A stretch of DNA of 64,000 nt from TMP-24 sp046348855 (GCA_046348855.1 JAXMDK010000005.1:98201-162200), one strand, 5' to 3'. Shown: positions 32,438 through 41,388, counted from the first letter of the stretch. Notes: generated by a model not told the origin, from the sequence alone. Numbers and translations are program-made.

Positions 32438-33851
32438 ATATTCCGACCGCCCCGGCTACTCGTTCAACCCCGGCCCGCCGCCCGAAGCCTCGCGCTTCCT
32501 GAAGAACAAGGGGCTGAAGACAGCCTTCAGCTGGCAGGACGTGGAGCCGGAAGAACATGCGGTGGCGTTCACCGTGGCGAAGGCCATGCAGATCGACGTG
32601 CTGACCGCGATCCGCGAGGAGGTGCAGAAGGCGCTGGACGAAGGCCTGCCGCTTGCCGCCTTCCAGAAGAACCTCAAGCCCCGGCTCCAGGCGCTCGGCT
32701 GGTGGGGGTGGAAGGAGATGGTCGACCCCGAGACCGGCGACACGGTCGAGGCGCGCCTCGGCTCGCCCCGCCGGCTGCGCACCATCTACAACGCGAACCT
32801 CCGTTCGGCCCGCGCCGCCGGCCAGTGGGAACGGATCGAGCGGACCAAGAAGCTTCTGCCCTTCCTCGAGTACCGGCTCGGGCCATCCGAACACCACCGG
32901 CCGCACCATGCGATCAAGGCCGGGCTGGTCCTGCCTGTCGATGATCCGTTCTGGGACGCCTGGATGCCGCCCAATGGCTGGGGCTGCAAATGCTGGGTCC
33001 GCCAGCTGACGCGCCGCGAGGCCGAGGCCAAGGGTGTCGACACCGCGCCGAAGCTCCTCCCGCGCAAGGTCCTGAACAAGCGCACCGGAGAGATGAAGGA
33101 AGTGCCGCCCGGCATCGATCCGGGCTGGGAGCGCAACCCAGGCAAGCTGCGGTTGCAGGCGGTCACCCGGCTCCTGGTCGAGAAGATGGATCAGTTGCCG
33201 AATCCGGCGGCCGAGGTCGCCGCGCGCGACATGCTTTCTTCCTGGGCCTTTGCGCGCATGATCGACGCCGGCAAGACGGCCGCCAAGGTCGGGAGGCCTG
33301 CGCCCAAGGCCTTCGTTGCGGCAGCGGTTCTTCCCGCCGACGTCATGGAAGCCTCCGGCGCCACGGTGCGTGGCGTCATCCTGTCGAGCGATACGGCGAC
33401 GAAGCAGGCCAAGAGCCACTCCGATCTGTCGGCCGAGGACTACCAGCGGCTGCTTGGCCTGCTGACCGACCAGGACCTGCATGGGCTGGTCTACGGCGTC
33501 AGCCAGCTGGTCGAAAACCAGACGAAGGAGCGGATCGCCACCGGCAAGCATGCGCCCGACGGCGCGCCCTGGCCGGCCTGGTCGGCCGACTATGCGGCCA
33601 CGCGCCATCAGGGTCAGTCGCTCCTGGTTGGGCTGGGCAATCCGGGCCTTCTCGAAAGCATCCAGAACTATGCGACCGGGCTTGAGGCCGTGGTCGGTAC
33701 GCCGCTGGTCTACGGCGCCATTCACCAGTTCGGCGGCGCCGGGGCCGGCAAGCCGGGCCTGCCGGCGCGGCCCTATCTCGGGCTCTCCAAGGATGACCGC
33801 GAGGCCATCGAAGCGCTCGTCGTCGACAGTCTCGGGGAGATGCTCAAGTGA
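32430..33851 (+). CDS. MuF head-morphogenesis protein fused in frame to gpG
   Basis: A 473-residue fusion. Residues 1-260 are Mu gp30/SPP1 gp7-like (ASRFLKNKGLKTAFSWQDV, RTIYNANLRSARAAGQW, MPPNGWGCKCWVRQLTRREAE). Residues 290-345 begin a C-terminal PBECR-like nuclease domain (VRGVILSSDTATKQAKSHSDLSAEDYQRLLGL) that is then lost. From about residue 350 the sequence is Mu gpG-like (VYGVSQLVENQTKERIATG, VYGAIHQFGG, ARPYLGLSKDDREAIEALVVDSLGEML). The frame is open throughout, so an in-frame deletion is likely. The GTGA overlap with the next gene is kept. Confidence 0.75.
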   Translation: MTEYSDRPGYSFNPGPPPEASRFLKNKGLKTAFSWQDVEPEEHAVAFTVAKAMQIDVLTAIREEVQKALDEGLPLAAFQKNLKPRLQALGWWGWKEMVDPETGDTVEARLGSPRRLRTIYNANLRSARAAGQWERIERTKKLLPFLEYRLGPSEHHRPHHAIKAGLVLPVDDPFWDAWMPPNGWGCKCWVRQLTRREAEAKGVDTAPKLLPRKVLNKRTGEMKEVPPGIDPGWERNPGKLRLQAVTRLLVEKMDQLPNPAAEVAARDMLSSWAFARMIDAGKTAAKVGRPAPKAFVAAAVLPADVMEASGATVRGVILSSDTATKQAKSHSDLSAEDYQRLLGLLTDQDLHGLVYGVSQLVENQTKERIATGKHAPDGAPWPAWSADYAATRHQGQSLLVGLGNPGLLESIQNYATGLEAVVGTPLVYGAIHQFGGAGAGKPGLPARPYLGLSKDDREAIEALVVDSLGEMLK

Positions 33852-34399
33852 CCACGCCCCGCCACGATCTTCTCTTCGCCCTGCCGGGTCTGGTGGCCAC
33901 CCAGATCAGCACCGTCCTGCCGGCCCTTGGCACCTGCAAGGGGTTCGCCGGTCGCTTCGATGTCGCCGTCCTGAAGCGGCTCGGCATCGCCGCCCCGGCC
34001 GTCCTCGTCTCGCGCCTTGGCTGCCGCCAGGCCGAGGTGATGGCCGGACCGCACAAGCTCTTCGAAGCCGACATGGCGGCCTTCATCGTGACCAAGGACG
34101 CGCTCGGCCTGCCGCGCGACGAGGCGGCGCAGAACATCTCGGCCGTGCTCTTGCGGCTCATCCCGGAGAAGACCTGGGGGCAGGTCGGCGTCGGCGCCGC
34201 CCAGAAGGTGCGGGAAGTGGGCATGATCACCGAGGCCTCCGAGAAGGAGGCGATCAGCCTCTGGGCGGTGACCTGGATGCAGCCCCTGGCGCTCGACGGC
34301 TATCTGATCACCGCGCCCCAGCCCATCGACCTTTACGTCGGCCAGGCGCCGAACATCGGCGCGGCGAACACCGGCAGCTACGAGCAGGTTGGCACATGA
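33848..34399 (+). CDS. Mu gp37-type (DUF1834-like) phage protein
   Basis: A 183-residue protein starting at a GTG that overlaps the MuF-gpG stop. The pattern FAGRFDVAVLKRLGIAAPAVLVSRLG is that of Mu gp37/DUF1834 tail-completion proteins. In Mu-type genomes protease and capsid genes lie between gpG and gp37; they are absent here. The next ATG (34396) overlaps its stop, but the frame leads only into reverse-strand coding sequence. Confidence 0.6.
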   Translation: MTTPRHDLLFALPGLVATQISTVLPALGTCKGFAGRFDVAVLKRLGIAAPAVLVSRLGCRQAEVMAGPHKLFEADMAAFIVTKDALGLPRDEAAQNISAVLLRLIPEKTWGQVGVGAAQKVREVGMITEASEKEAISLWAVTWMQPLALDGYLITAPQPIDLYVGQAPNIGAANTGSYEQVGT

Positions 34400-34680
34400 C
34401 CTTCACCTCGTCCGAAGGCGCGGCCGGCGCGGTCAGCGATGCGGCAAGGGCCGCGGTCTTGCCGAAGATCGGCCGGACCACCTTGGCCACCGGCCGGTCC
34501 TCCACCTGCCCGGCCTTCTCGGCGGCGGTGTCGTTCAGCAGGTCGGCGACATCGGCCGCGCGGAGCTTGCGGTGGGCATCGAGCGCCGCCCGCTCGGCAT
34601 TCATCCAGGCCTTGCGCGCCCGCGAATGCGTCCGGCTCTCGCCCACGTCGAAGAAGCCGGCCTTCAGCTTGCAGGGCGCA
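34400..34680 (-). pseudogene. Unidentified phage gene fragment on opposite strand
   Basis: On the minus strand about 90 codons have strong third-position GC bias and a natural protein look: CKLKAGFFDVGESRTHSRAR, KAWMNAERAALDAHRKLRAA, DVADLLNDTAAEKAGQVEDR, PVAKVVRPIFGKTAALAASLTAPAAPSDEVKVM. The frame continues beyond both sides as non-coding sequence. It abuts the gp37 stop exactly, so both ends are probably rearrangement points. I do not recognise the family. Confidence 0.45.
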
Positions 34681-34689
34681 TGGCCCAGA

Positions 34690-34800
34690 TAGCCCCCGCC
34701 GCCCGGAGGGCGGGGGCTGGCCGTGCGCTTGGCGCACGGCCCGAGCAGGCCGGACCCGGTCGCCATGCACGAGGCGATGGCCTCGCGCAACGCGGACCGA
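34690..34800 (+). repeat. Multi-hairpin intergenic element, copy D (partial)
   Basis: This copy keeps only H3-H5. H3 has AGCCCCCGCC (34691-34700) with GGCGGGGGCT (34709-34718). H4 has GCCGTGCGC (34720-34728) with GCGCACGGC (34732-34740), identical to copy B. H5 has CGAGGC (34770-34775) with GCCTCG (34780-34785). It separates the prophage remnant from the 3' end of uvrD. The missing 5' half may have been lost in the rearrangement. Confidence 0.75.
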
Positions 34801-34823
34801 GGCAGGCAGACGGCCAGCCTCGC

Positions 34824-37199
34824 CTAGAACGGAATGTCGTCCACCTGATCGGCGGCCACCACGAAGCCGGCGACCACATGCTTCACCCCGGCTTTGTCAA
34901 AGGCGATCTCGAGCTTGTCGCCCTCGGTGCCCTCGACCGTCCCGTAGCCGAATTTCTTGTGGAACACCCGGTCGCCTTCGGTGAAGGCCGACACCGCGTC
35001 GAGGTCGATCACCTGATGGCGGGCCTCGCGCGGCTGCGACAGGCCGCGGGTCTGGGCGCGGTCCTGCATCCGTTTCCATCCGGGCGAATTGTAGACGTCG
35101 GCCTTGGTTGCCCGTTCCTCGATGCTGCTGGCGGGTGCGCGCATCCCCGCCGCGCCGAAGCCGCCGCCGTAAAGGCCGGGCGGCGTCAGCACCTCGATCT
35201 CGCCCTGCGGCAGTTCGTCGATGAAGCGCGAGGGCAGCGCCGATTGCCACTGGCCGTAGACCCGGCGATTGCCGGCGAAGGAAATGGTGCAGAGTTCCTC
35301 GGCCCTCGTGATGCCCACATAGGCCAGCCGCCGCTCCTCCTCGAGCCCCTTCAGCCCGCTTTCGTCCATGCTGCGCTGGCTGGGGAACAGCCCGTCCTCC
35401 CACCCCGGCAGGAACACCACCGGAAATTCCAGCCCCTTGGCGGCGTGAAGGGTCATGATCGTGACCTTCTCCTCGGCCTCCTCGCTGTCATTGTCCATGA
35501 TCAGCGCGACATGTTCGAGGAACCCCTGCAGGTTGTCGAACTGTTCCAGCGCCTTGACCAGTTCCTTGAGGTTCTCGAGCCGCCCCGGCGCTTCGGGCGT
35601 CTTTTCGTTCTGCCACATCGCAGTATAGCCGGATTCCTCGAGGATCGTCTCGGCAAGCTCGATGTGGTTGTGGCCGGGAACCTGCGTCGCCCGGTGCCAG
35701 CGGTCGATCCCCTCGACGAACTGGCGCAGCTGCCCCGCCCCCTTGCCCGCGATGCCGCCCGAGGCGACCAGATAGCGCGCGCCGTCCAGAAGGCCGACCC
35801 CGTCCTCGCGCGCCTGGGTCTGGATGGTCTGCACCGCCTTGTCGCCCAGGCCCCGCTTGGGCACGTTCACCACCCGCTCGAAGGCTAGGTCGTCGGCGGG
35901 GCTGACAGCCAGTCGGAAATAGGCCATCGCATCGCGGATTTCCTGGCGTTCGTAGAACCTCGGGCCGCCGATGACACGATACGGCAGGCCGATGGTCAGG
36001 AACCGATCCTCGAAGGCACGCATCTGGTGGCTGGCGCGCACGAGGATCGCCTGGCCGTCCAGACCGACCGGGTCCATGTGGCGGGTGCCGCGGCTCAGCG
36101 CCTCCACCTCCTCGCCGATCCAGCGCGCTTCTTCCTCGCCGTCCCAATGGCCGATCAGCCGCACCTTCTCGCCGCCCTGCGCCTCGGTCCACAGCGTCTT
36201 GCCCAGCCGCCCGGCGTTCGCCGCGATCAGCCCCGAGGCGGTGGCGAGGATATGTTCGGTCGAGCGGTAGTTCTGCTCCAGCCGGATGACCTTGGCGCCG
36301 GGAAAGTCCTTTTCAAAGCGCAGGATGTTGCCGACCTCGGCGCCGCGCCAGCCATAGATCGACTGGTCGTCATCGCCGACGCAGCAGATGTTCCTGTGCG
36401 CGGCGGCCAGAAGCCGCAGCCACAGATACTGGGCGACGTTGGTATCCTGATATTCGTCGACAAGGATATAGCGCAGCCAGCGCTGGTACTGCTCCAGCAC
36501 GTCGGGATGCGCCTGGAAGATCGTCACGCAATGCAGCAGCAGGTCGCCGAAATCGCAGGCATTCAGGGTGCGCAGCCGCTCCTGGTAGGCGGCGTAAAGC
36601 TCTGACCCCATGTGGTTGAAGGCCGATGCTTCCGAGGACGGAACCTTTTCCGGCGTCCAGGCGCGGTTCTTCCAATGGTCGATCAGCCCGGCCAGCTGGC
36701 GGGCGGGCCAGCGCTTTTCGTCGATGTTGGCGGCGACGATCAGCTGCTTCAGAAGCCGCACCTGGTCGTCGGTATCGAGGATCGTGAAGTTCGACTTCAG
36801 CCCCACCAGTTCGGCATGGCGACGCAGGATCTTGACCGAGACCGAATGGAATGTGCCCATCCACGGCAGCCCCTCGACCGCGTGGCCGAGCAGGCGGCCG
36901 ACCCGCTCCTTCATCTCGCGCGCGGCCTTGTTGGTGAAGGTGACGGCAAGGATTTCGTTGGGCCGCGCCCGGCCGGTGGCCAGCAGGTGGGCGATCCGCG
37001 CGGTCAGCGCCCGGGTCTTGCCGGTGCCGGCGCCGGCCAGCATCAGGACCGGGCCGTCCAGCGCCTCGACCGCGGCGCGCTGCGCGGGGTTCAGCCCCTC
37101 GAGATAGGGCGCCCCCTGCCCCGCAGTACGCGCCGCCATCGCCCGCTGCGACAGGGGCACGGCGGCGGCAAAGGCATCATCTTCGTCAAAATGGCTCAT
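34824..37199 (-). CDS. uvrD: UvrD/PcrA-type ATP-dependent DNA helicase
   Basis: A 791-residue superfamily 1 3'-5' helicase. Walker A is AGAGTGKT (residues 55-62). Later blocks are AVTFTNKAAREMKERV, ILVDEYQDTNVAQYLWL, CVGDDDQSIYGWRGA, LEQNYRST and VTIMTLHAAKGLEFPVVFLPGWEDGLFP, followed by EERRLAYVGITRA. The C-terminal Tudor-like segment (GDRVFHKKFGYGTVEGTEGDKLEIAFDKAG) is typical of PcrA/UvrD. It acts in nucleotide excision and mismatch repair. PcrA is an alternative name. Confidence 0.93.
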   Translation of the reverse strand: MSHFDEDDAFAAAVPLSQRAMAARTAGQGAPYLEGLNPAQRAAVEALDGPVLMLAGAGTGKTRALTARIAHLLATGRARPNEILAVTFTNKAAREMKERVGRLLGHAVEGLPWMGTFHSVSVKILRRHAELVGLKSNFTILDTDDQVRLLKQLIVAANIDEKRWPARQLAGLIDHWKNRAWTPEKVPSSEASAFNHMGSELYAAYQERLRTLNACDFGDLLLHCVTIFQAHPDVLEQYQRWLRYILVDEYQDTNVAQYLWLRLLAAAHRNICCVGDDDQSIYGWRGAEVGNILRFEKDFPGAKVIRLEQNYRSTEHILATASGLIAANAGRLGKTLWTEAQGGEKVRLIGHWDGEEEARWIGEEVEALSRGTRHMDPVGLDGQAILVRASHQMRAFEDRFLTIGLPYRVIGGPRFYERQEIRDAMAYFRLAVSPADDLAFERVVNVPKRGLGDKAVQTIQTQAREDGVGLLDGARYLVASGGIAGKGAGQLRQFVEGIDRWHRATQVPGHNHIELAETILEESGYTAMWQNEKTPEAPGRLENLKELVKALEQFDNLQGFLEHVALIMDNDSEEAEEKVTIMTLHAAKGLEFPVVFLPGWEDGLFPSQRSMDESGLKGLEEERRLAYVGITRAEELCTISFAGNRRVYGQWQSALPSRFIDELPQGEIEVLTPPGLYGGGFGAAGMRAPASSIEERATKADVYNSPGWKRMQDRAQTRGLSQPREARHQVIDLDAVSAFTEGDRVFHKKFGYGTVEGTEGDKLEIAFDKAGVKHVVAGFVVAADQVDDIPF

Positions 37200-37349
37200 G
37201 GCATGACAATAGCGACGGAAATGCCGGATTGAAAGCCGCGTTCCCTAATTGTTCGCGCCAACCCGCGCTGCGCCATTTGCCGCTTTTGTATGGAGACTGC
37301 CGCATTCGCACCCTTCTTCACAAAAGTTTCAAATAGGCTCCGCTGGCCA

Positions 37350-37370
37350 CTTGCGCTGCACTGCAGCAAG
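37350..37370. promoter_or_regulatory. Inverted repeat upstream of pyc, possible operator
   Basis: CTTGC (37350-37354) and GCAAG (37366-37370) flank a CTGCA-rich centre, giving a near-palindrome 34 nt ahead of the pyc start. The size and symmetry fit a LacI-type operator. No regulator or binding motif can be assigned. Confidence 0.3.
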
Positions 37371-37404
37371 CCTAAAGTGCGCGCCGCGACCAGGGGAGGG
37401 ACCG

Positions 37405-40400
37405 ATGGCCGAATTCCGCAAGATCCTTGTAGCCAACCGGGGCGAAATCGCCATCCGCGTCATGCGCGCGGCCACCGAACTGGGCAAGCGCACCGTCGCC
37501 GTCTACGCCGAGGAGGACAAGCTTTCCCTGCACCGGTTCAAGGCCGACGAAGCCTACCGGATCGGCGAGGGGCTGGGTCCGGTCGCGGCCTATCTGTCGA
37601 TCGAGGAAATCATCCGTGTCGCCCGCGAATGCGGGGCCGACGCGATCCATCCAGGCTACGGGCTTCTGTCGGAAAACCCCGATTTCGTCGAGGCCTGCGC
37701 CGCCAACGGCATCACCTTCATCGGACCCAAGGCCGAAACCATGCGCGCCCTTGGCGACAAGGCCAGCGCCCGGCGGGTGGCCATCGCGGCGGGCGTCCCG
37801 GTCATCCCGGCGACCGAGGTCCTGGGCGACGACATGGACCTGGTCAGGAAACAGGCGGCCGAGGTCGGCTATCCGCTGATGCTGAAGGCCAGCTGGGGCG
37901 GCGGCGGGCGCGGCATGCGGCCGATCAACTCCGAGGCCGAGCTGGCCGAAAAGGTCCGCGAGGGCCGGCGCGAGGCGGAAGCCGCCTTCGGCAACGGCGA
38001 AGGCTATCTGGAAAAGATGATCCTGCGCGCCCGCCATGTCGAGGTGCAGATCCTCGGCGACAAGCAGGGCAGCATCTACCACCTTTACGAACGTGACTGC
38101 ACCGTCCAGCGGCGCAACCAGAAGGTCGTCGAACGCGCGCCCGCCCCCTACCTGACCGACGCGCAGCGCGCCGAGATCTGCGAGCTGGGCCGCCGCATCT
38201 GCGCCCATGTCGGCTATGAATGCGCCGGCACCGTCGAATTCCTGATGGATATGGACAGCGGCAAGTTCTACTTCATCGAGGTCAACCCGCGCGTCCAGGT
38301 CGAACATACAGTCACCGAACAGGTGACCGGCATCGACATCGTGCAGGCCCAGATCAAGATCGCCGAAGGCAAGACGCTGGCCGAGGCGACCGGCGTGGCC
38401 AGCCAGGCCGAGGTGCGGCTGAACGGCCATGCGATCCAGTGCCGGATCACCACCGAAGACCCGCTGAACAACTTCATCCCCGACTATGGCCGCATCACCG
38501 CCTACCGCGAGGCGACCGGCGCCGGCATCCGCCTGGACGGCGGCACCGCCTATTCGGGCGCGGTCATCACCCGCTACTACGATTCGCTTCTGGTCAAGAT
38601 CACCGCCTGGGCGCAGACCCCCGACCAGGCGATCATCCGCATGCGCCGCGCGCTGGCCGAATACCGGATCAGGGGCGTGGCGACCAACATCGCCTTCGTC
38701 GAGAATCTGCTGAAGCATCCGACGTTCCTGGCGAACGAATGCACGACCAAGTTCATCGACACCACCCCCGACCTGTTCCACTTCAAGAAACGCCGCGACC
38801 GGGCGACCAAGATCCTGATCTACATCTCGGACATCACGGTAAACGGCCATCCCGAAACCGCCGGCCGCCCCAAGCCCCCGGCCGAGGCGCGCAAGCCCCG
38901 CGCCCCGAAACCCGCCGGCGCACCCCTCCCCGGCACCCGCGACCTGCTGATGGCCAAGGGGCCGCAGGCGGTGGCCGACTGGATGGCATCGCAGAAGAAA
39001 CTGCTGCTGACCGACACCACGATGCGCGACGGCCACCAGAGCCTGCTGGCCACCCGGATGCGGTCGATCGACATGATCAAGGTGGCGCCCGCCTACGCGG
39101 CGCAGCTCTCGGACCTGTTCAGCGTCGAATGCTGGGGCGGCGCCACCTTTGACGTGGCCTATCGGTTCTTGCAGGAATGCCCCTGGCAGCGCCTGCGCGA
39201 CCTGCGCGCCGCCATGCCGAACGTCATGACCCAGATGCTCTTGCGCGCCTCGAACGGGGTCGGCTACACTAATTATCCCGACAATGTGGTGCGCTTCTTC
39301 GTCAAGCAGGCGGCCGAAACCGGCATCGACGTGTTCCGGGTGTTCGACAGCCTCAACTGGGTCGAGAACATGCGCGTCGCGATGGACGCGGTGATCGAGC
39401 AGGACAAGGTCTGCGAGGCGGCGATCTGCTATACCGGCGACATCCTGAACCCCGATCGCGCCAAGTACGACCTGGCTTATTATGTCCGCATGGCCAATGA
39501 CCTGAAGGCCGCCGGCGCCCATGTGCTGGGGCTGAAGGACATGGCGGGCCTTCTGAAGCCCGCCGCCGCGCGGGTGCTGATCAAGGCGCTGAAGGACGAG
39601 GTCGGCCTGCCGATCCACTTCCACACCCACGACACGTCGGGAATCGCCGCCGCGACCATCCTCGCTGCAGCCGACGCCGGCGTCGACGCCGTCGATGCGG
39701 CGATGGATGCCTTCTCTGGCGGCACCTCGCAGCCCTGCCTCGGCTCGATCGTCGAGGCCCTGGCCCATACCGAACGCGACACCGGGCTCGACATCAAGGC
39801 GATCCGGGCGATCTCCAACTACTGGGAAGCGGTGCGCGGCCAGTATGCCGCCTTTGAAAGCGGGCTCGAGGCGCCGGCCTCGGAAGTCTACCTGCACGAA
39901 ATGCCGGGCGGCCAGTTCACCAACCTGAAGGCGCAGGCGCGTTCGCTGGGGCTCGAGGAACGCTGGCACGAGGTGGCGCAGGCCTATGCCGACGCCAACC
40001 AGATGTTCGGCGACATCGTCAAGGTCACGCCCTCGTCGAAGGTGGTGGGCGACATGGCGCTGATGATGGTGGCGCAGGGGTTGAGCCGGGCGCAGGTCGA
40101 AGACCCGGCGGTCGACGTGGCCTTCCCCGACTCGGTCGCCGACATGCTGAAGGGCAATCTCGGCCAGCCGCCCGGAGGCTGGCCCAAGGGTATCGTCAAG
40201 AAGGTGCTGAAGGGCGAGAAACCCTCGACCGACCGGCCGGGCAAGAACATGGCCCCGGTGGAACTGGAGGCGGTCAGGAACAAGCTGACGGCGGAGCTGA
40301 ACGGGTTCAGCGTCGATGACGAGGATCTGAACGGCTATCTGATGTATCCCAAGGTGTTCCTCGACTACATGGGGCGGCACCGCCAGTACGGGCCGGTGCG

Positions 40401-40848
40401 GACCCTGCCGACCCACACATTCTTCTACGGGATGCAGGCCGGCGAGGAGATCTCGGTCGAGATCGACCCCGGCAAGACCCTGGAGATCCGCCTGCAGGCG
40501 GTCGGCGAAACCGACGACATGGGCGAGGTGAAGGTCTTTTTCGAACTGAACGGCCAGCCGCGGGTGATCCGTGTGCCGAACCGCGCGGTCCGGGCCAAGA
40601 CGGCGAGCCGGCCCAAGGCGCAGGAAGGCAACGCCCGCCAGATCGGCGCGCCGATGCCCGGCGTCGTTGCCTCGGTCGCGATCAAGGCGGGCCAGAAGAT
40701 CAATGCCGGCGACATGCTTCTGACCATCGAGGCGATGAAGATGGAAACCGGCATCCATGCCGACCGGCCGGGAACCGTGAAGGCGCTGCACGTGACACCC
40801 GGGGCGCAGATCGACGCCAAGGATCTGCTGGTCGAGTTCGAGGAGTGA
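37405..40848 (+). CDS. pyc: Pyruvate carboxylase
   Basis: A 1147-residue single-chain enzyme, the normal length. Biotin carboxylase spans about 1-460 (ILVANRGEIAIRVMRAA, GGGGRGMRPI, EVNPRVQVEHTVTEQVTG). The carboxyltransferase domain starts at LLLTDTTMRDGHQSLLATRMR (about residue 535). The biotinyl domain ends the protein with the acceptor Lys in EAMKMETG. It carboxylates pyruvate to oxaloacetate (anaplerosis). The ATG at 37405 follows a GGGGAGGG site; upstream in-frame codons have no similarity. It is divergent from uvrD. Confidence 0.97.
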   Translation: MAEFRKILVANRGEIAIRVMRAATELGKRTVAVYAEEDKLSLHRFKADEAYRIGEGLGPVAAYLSIEEIIRVARECGADAIHPGYGLLSENPDFVEACAANGITFIGPKAETMRALGDKASARRVAIAAGVPVIPATEVLGDDMDLVRKQAAEVGYPLMLKASWGGGGRGMRPINSEAELAEKVREGRREAEAAFGNGEGYLEKMILRARHVEVQILGDKQGSIYHLYERDCTVQRRNQKVVERAPAPYLTDAQRAEICELGRRICAHVGYECAGTVEFLMDMDSGKFYFIEVNPRVQVEHTVTEQVTGIDIVQAQIKIAEGKTLAEATGVASQAEVRLNGHAIQCRITTEDPLNNFIPDYGRITAYREATGAGIRLDGGTAYSGAVITRYYDSLLVKITAWAQTPDQAIIRMRRALAEYRIRGVATNIAFVENLLKHPTFLANECTTKFIDTTPDLFHFKKRRDRATKILIYISDITVNGHPETAGRPKPPAEARKPRAPKPAGAPLPGTRDLLMAKGPQAVADWMASQKKLLLTDTTMRDGHQSLLATRMRSIDMIKVAPAYAAQLSDLFSVECWGGATFDVAYRFLQECPWQRLRDLRAAMPNVMTQMLLRASNGVGYTNYPDNVVRFFVKQAAETGIDVFRVFDSLNWVENMRVAMDAVIEQDKVCEAAICYTGDILNPDRAKYDLAYYVRMANDLKAAGAHVLGLKDMAGLLKPAAARVLIKALKDEVGLPIHFHTHDTSGIAAATILAAADAGVDAVDAAMDAFSGGTSQPCLGSIVEALAHTERDTGLDIKAIRAISNYWEAVRGQYAAFESGLEAPASEVYLHEMPGGQFTNLKAQARSLGLEERWHEVAQAYADANQMFGDIVKVTPSSKVVGDMALMMVAQGLSRAQVEDPAVDVAFPDSVADMLKGNLGQPPGGWPKGIVKKVLKGEKPSTDRPGKNMAPVELEAVRNKLTAELNGFSVDDEDLNGYLMYPKVFLDYMGRHRQYGPVRTLPTHTFFYGMQAGEEISVEIDPGKTLEIRLQAVGETDDMGEVKVFFELNGQPRVIRVPNRAVRAKTASRPKAQEGNARQIGAPMPGVVASVAIKAGQKINAGDMLLTIEAMKMETGIHADRPGTVKALHVTPGAQIDAKDLLVEFEE

Positions 40849-40857
40849 GGCAGGACC

Positions 40858-40882
40858 GGAAACCGTCCGGTTGACGGTTTCC
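40858..40882 (+). terminator. Hairpin terminator after pyc
   Basis: GGAAACCGTC (40858-40867) and GACGGTTTCC (40873-40882) form a perfect 10-bp stem with a five-base loop, starting nine nt after the pyc stop. No long T run follows. Confidence 0.6.
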
Positions 40883-40934
40883 CTGCCGAACGCCCGGTCG
40901 CGGCGATCAGGCCGGGCAGACATCCTTGCGATGC

Positions 40935-41106
40935 ACCCCGGAACAAGCGCGAGGCCATCACCTCGCGGGTAGGTGGTCGGTTTCGGCTGGGCTTTGCCGT
41001 GCACTAACCTCCGACATTGCGGCACCCCCCTTGGCCTGTGCTTGCGCCCCGGCCAACGAACCGGGTGGCGTGCCACCGGCACGTCACCTGATCGGTCGGG
41101 GAAACA
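40935..41106 (-). repeat. Multi-hairpin intergenic element, copy C (inverted)
   Basis: Read on the minus strand, H1 (about 41100-41057) carries GACGTGCC/GGCACGCC in place of the GACGCGCC/GGCGCGTC of copy A. H2 has TTGGCC/GGCCAA at 41031-41036 and 41051-41056. H5 has CGCGAGG (40948-40954) with CCTCGCG (40961-40967). H3 and H4 are missing; a shorter linker with the shared block GAAACCGACC takes their place. It lies between pyc and rhlE. Confidence 0.75.
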
Positions 41107-41388
41107 GGAAAAACCGACACGGAGCGTCGCGAACGCCCGCCCCCTCACCCGATTTCCCTTGACTTCGCGCCCCGCCTCCCCCATGTGGCGTCCTGCCCAA
41201 GGCCCGCTGCCGCGTGAGCAGCCGTGATCCCTGACCGGATCGCAGAGGCCGGGCGACCCGGTTCCCATGTCACGCCAGGGGTCCAGCAGCCGCGACGGCT
41301 GCGCCCCGCTGTTGTCTCCGCTGCCCATCCGGGCAGGCGGGCCCGATTTTCTGGCGCCCTGAACCGGCGCCGCCACAAGGACGATACC
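41107..41388 (+). other. Gap and presumed leader upstream of rhlE
   Basis: About 280 nt between copy C and the rhlE start contain no supported gene. It is GC-rich, with several short inverted repeats, and presumably holds the promoter and a 5' leader. RhlE-type genes are often cold-induced through their leaders, but no specific element was recognised. Confidence 0.3.

Larger units (their letters stand above)
24284..34690. mobile_element. Rearranged Mu-like prophage remnant
   Basis: A segment of about 10.4 kb with Mu-type genes: GemA (truncated), DUF935 portal, MuF head protein, gpG, a gp37-type protein and P2/Mu-like gpD. Transposase, terminase, capsid, sheath, tube and tape-measure genes are missing. 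Late tail genes with Dam and nuclease cargo run on the minus strand (24284-30180). Early plus head genes run on the plus strand (30184-34399), and a coding fragment lies on the minus strand (34400-34680). The breakpoints at about 30180, 30925, 33450 and 34400 show that it is a decayed, inverted and deleted prophage, not a functional phage. Confidence 0.85.

Noticed and set aside
24284..34690. Gene transfer agent cluster
   Set aside because: Rhodobacterales GTAs have a HK97-type capsid, portal and siphovirus-type tail. The genes here (GemA, DUF935, MuF, gpG, gpD) are Mu/P2-like.
34396..34692. Plus-strand gene starting at 34396 (ATGACCTTCACC)
   Set aside because: It has a good ATGA overlap with gp37, but beyond a few codons the sequence has minus-strand codon bias. 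Any original gene was cut at the junction.
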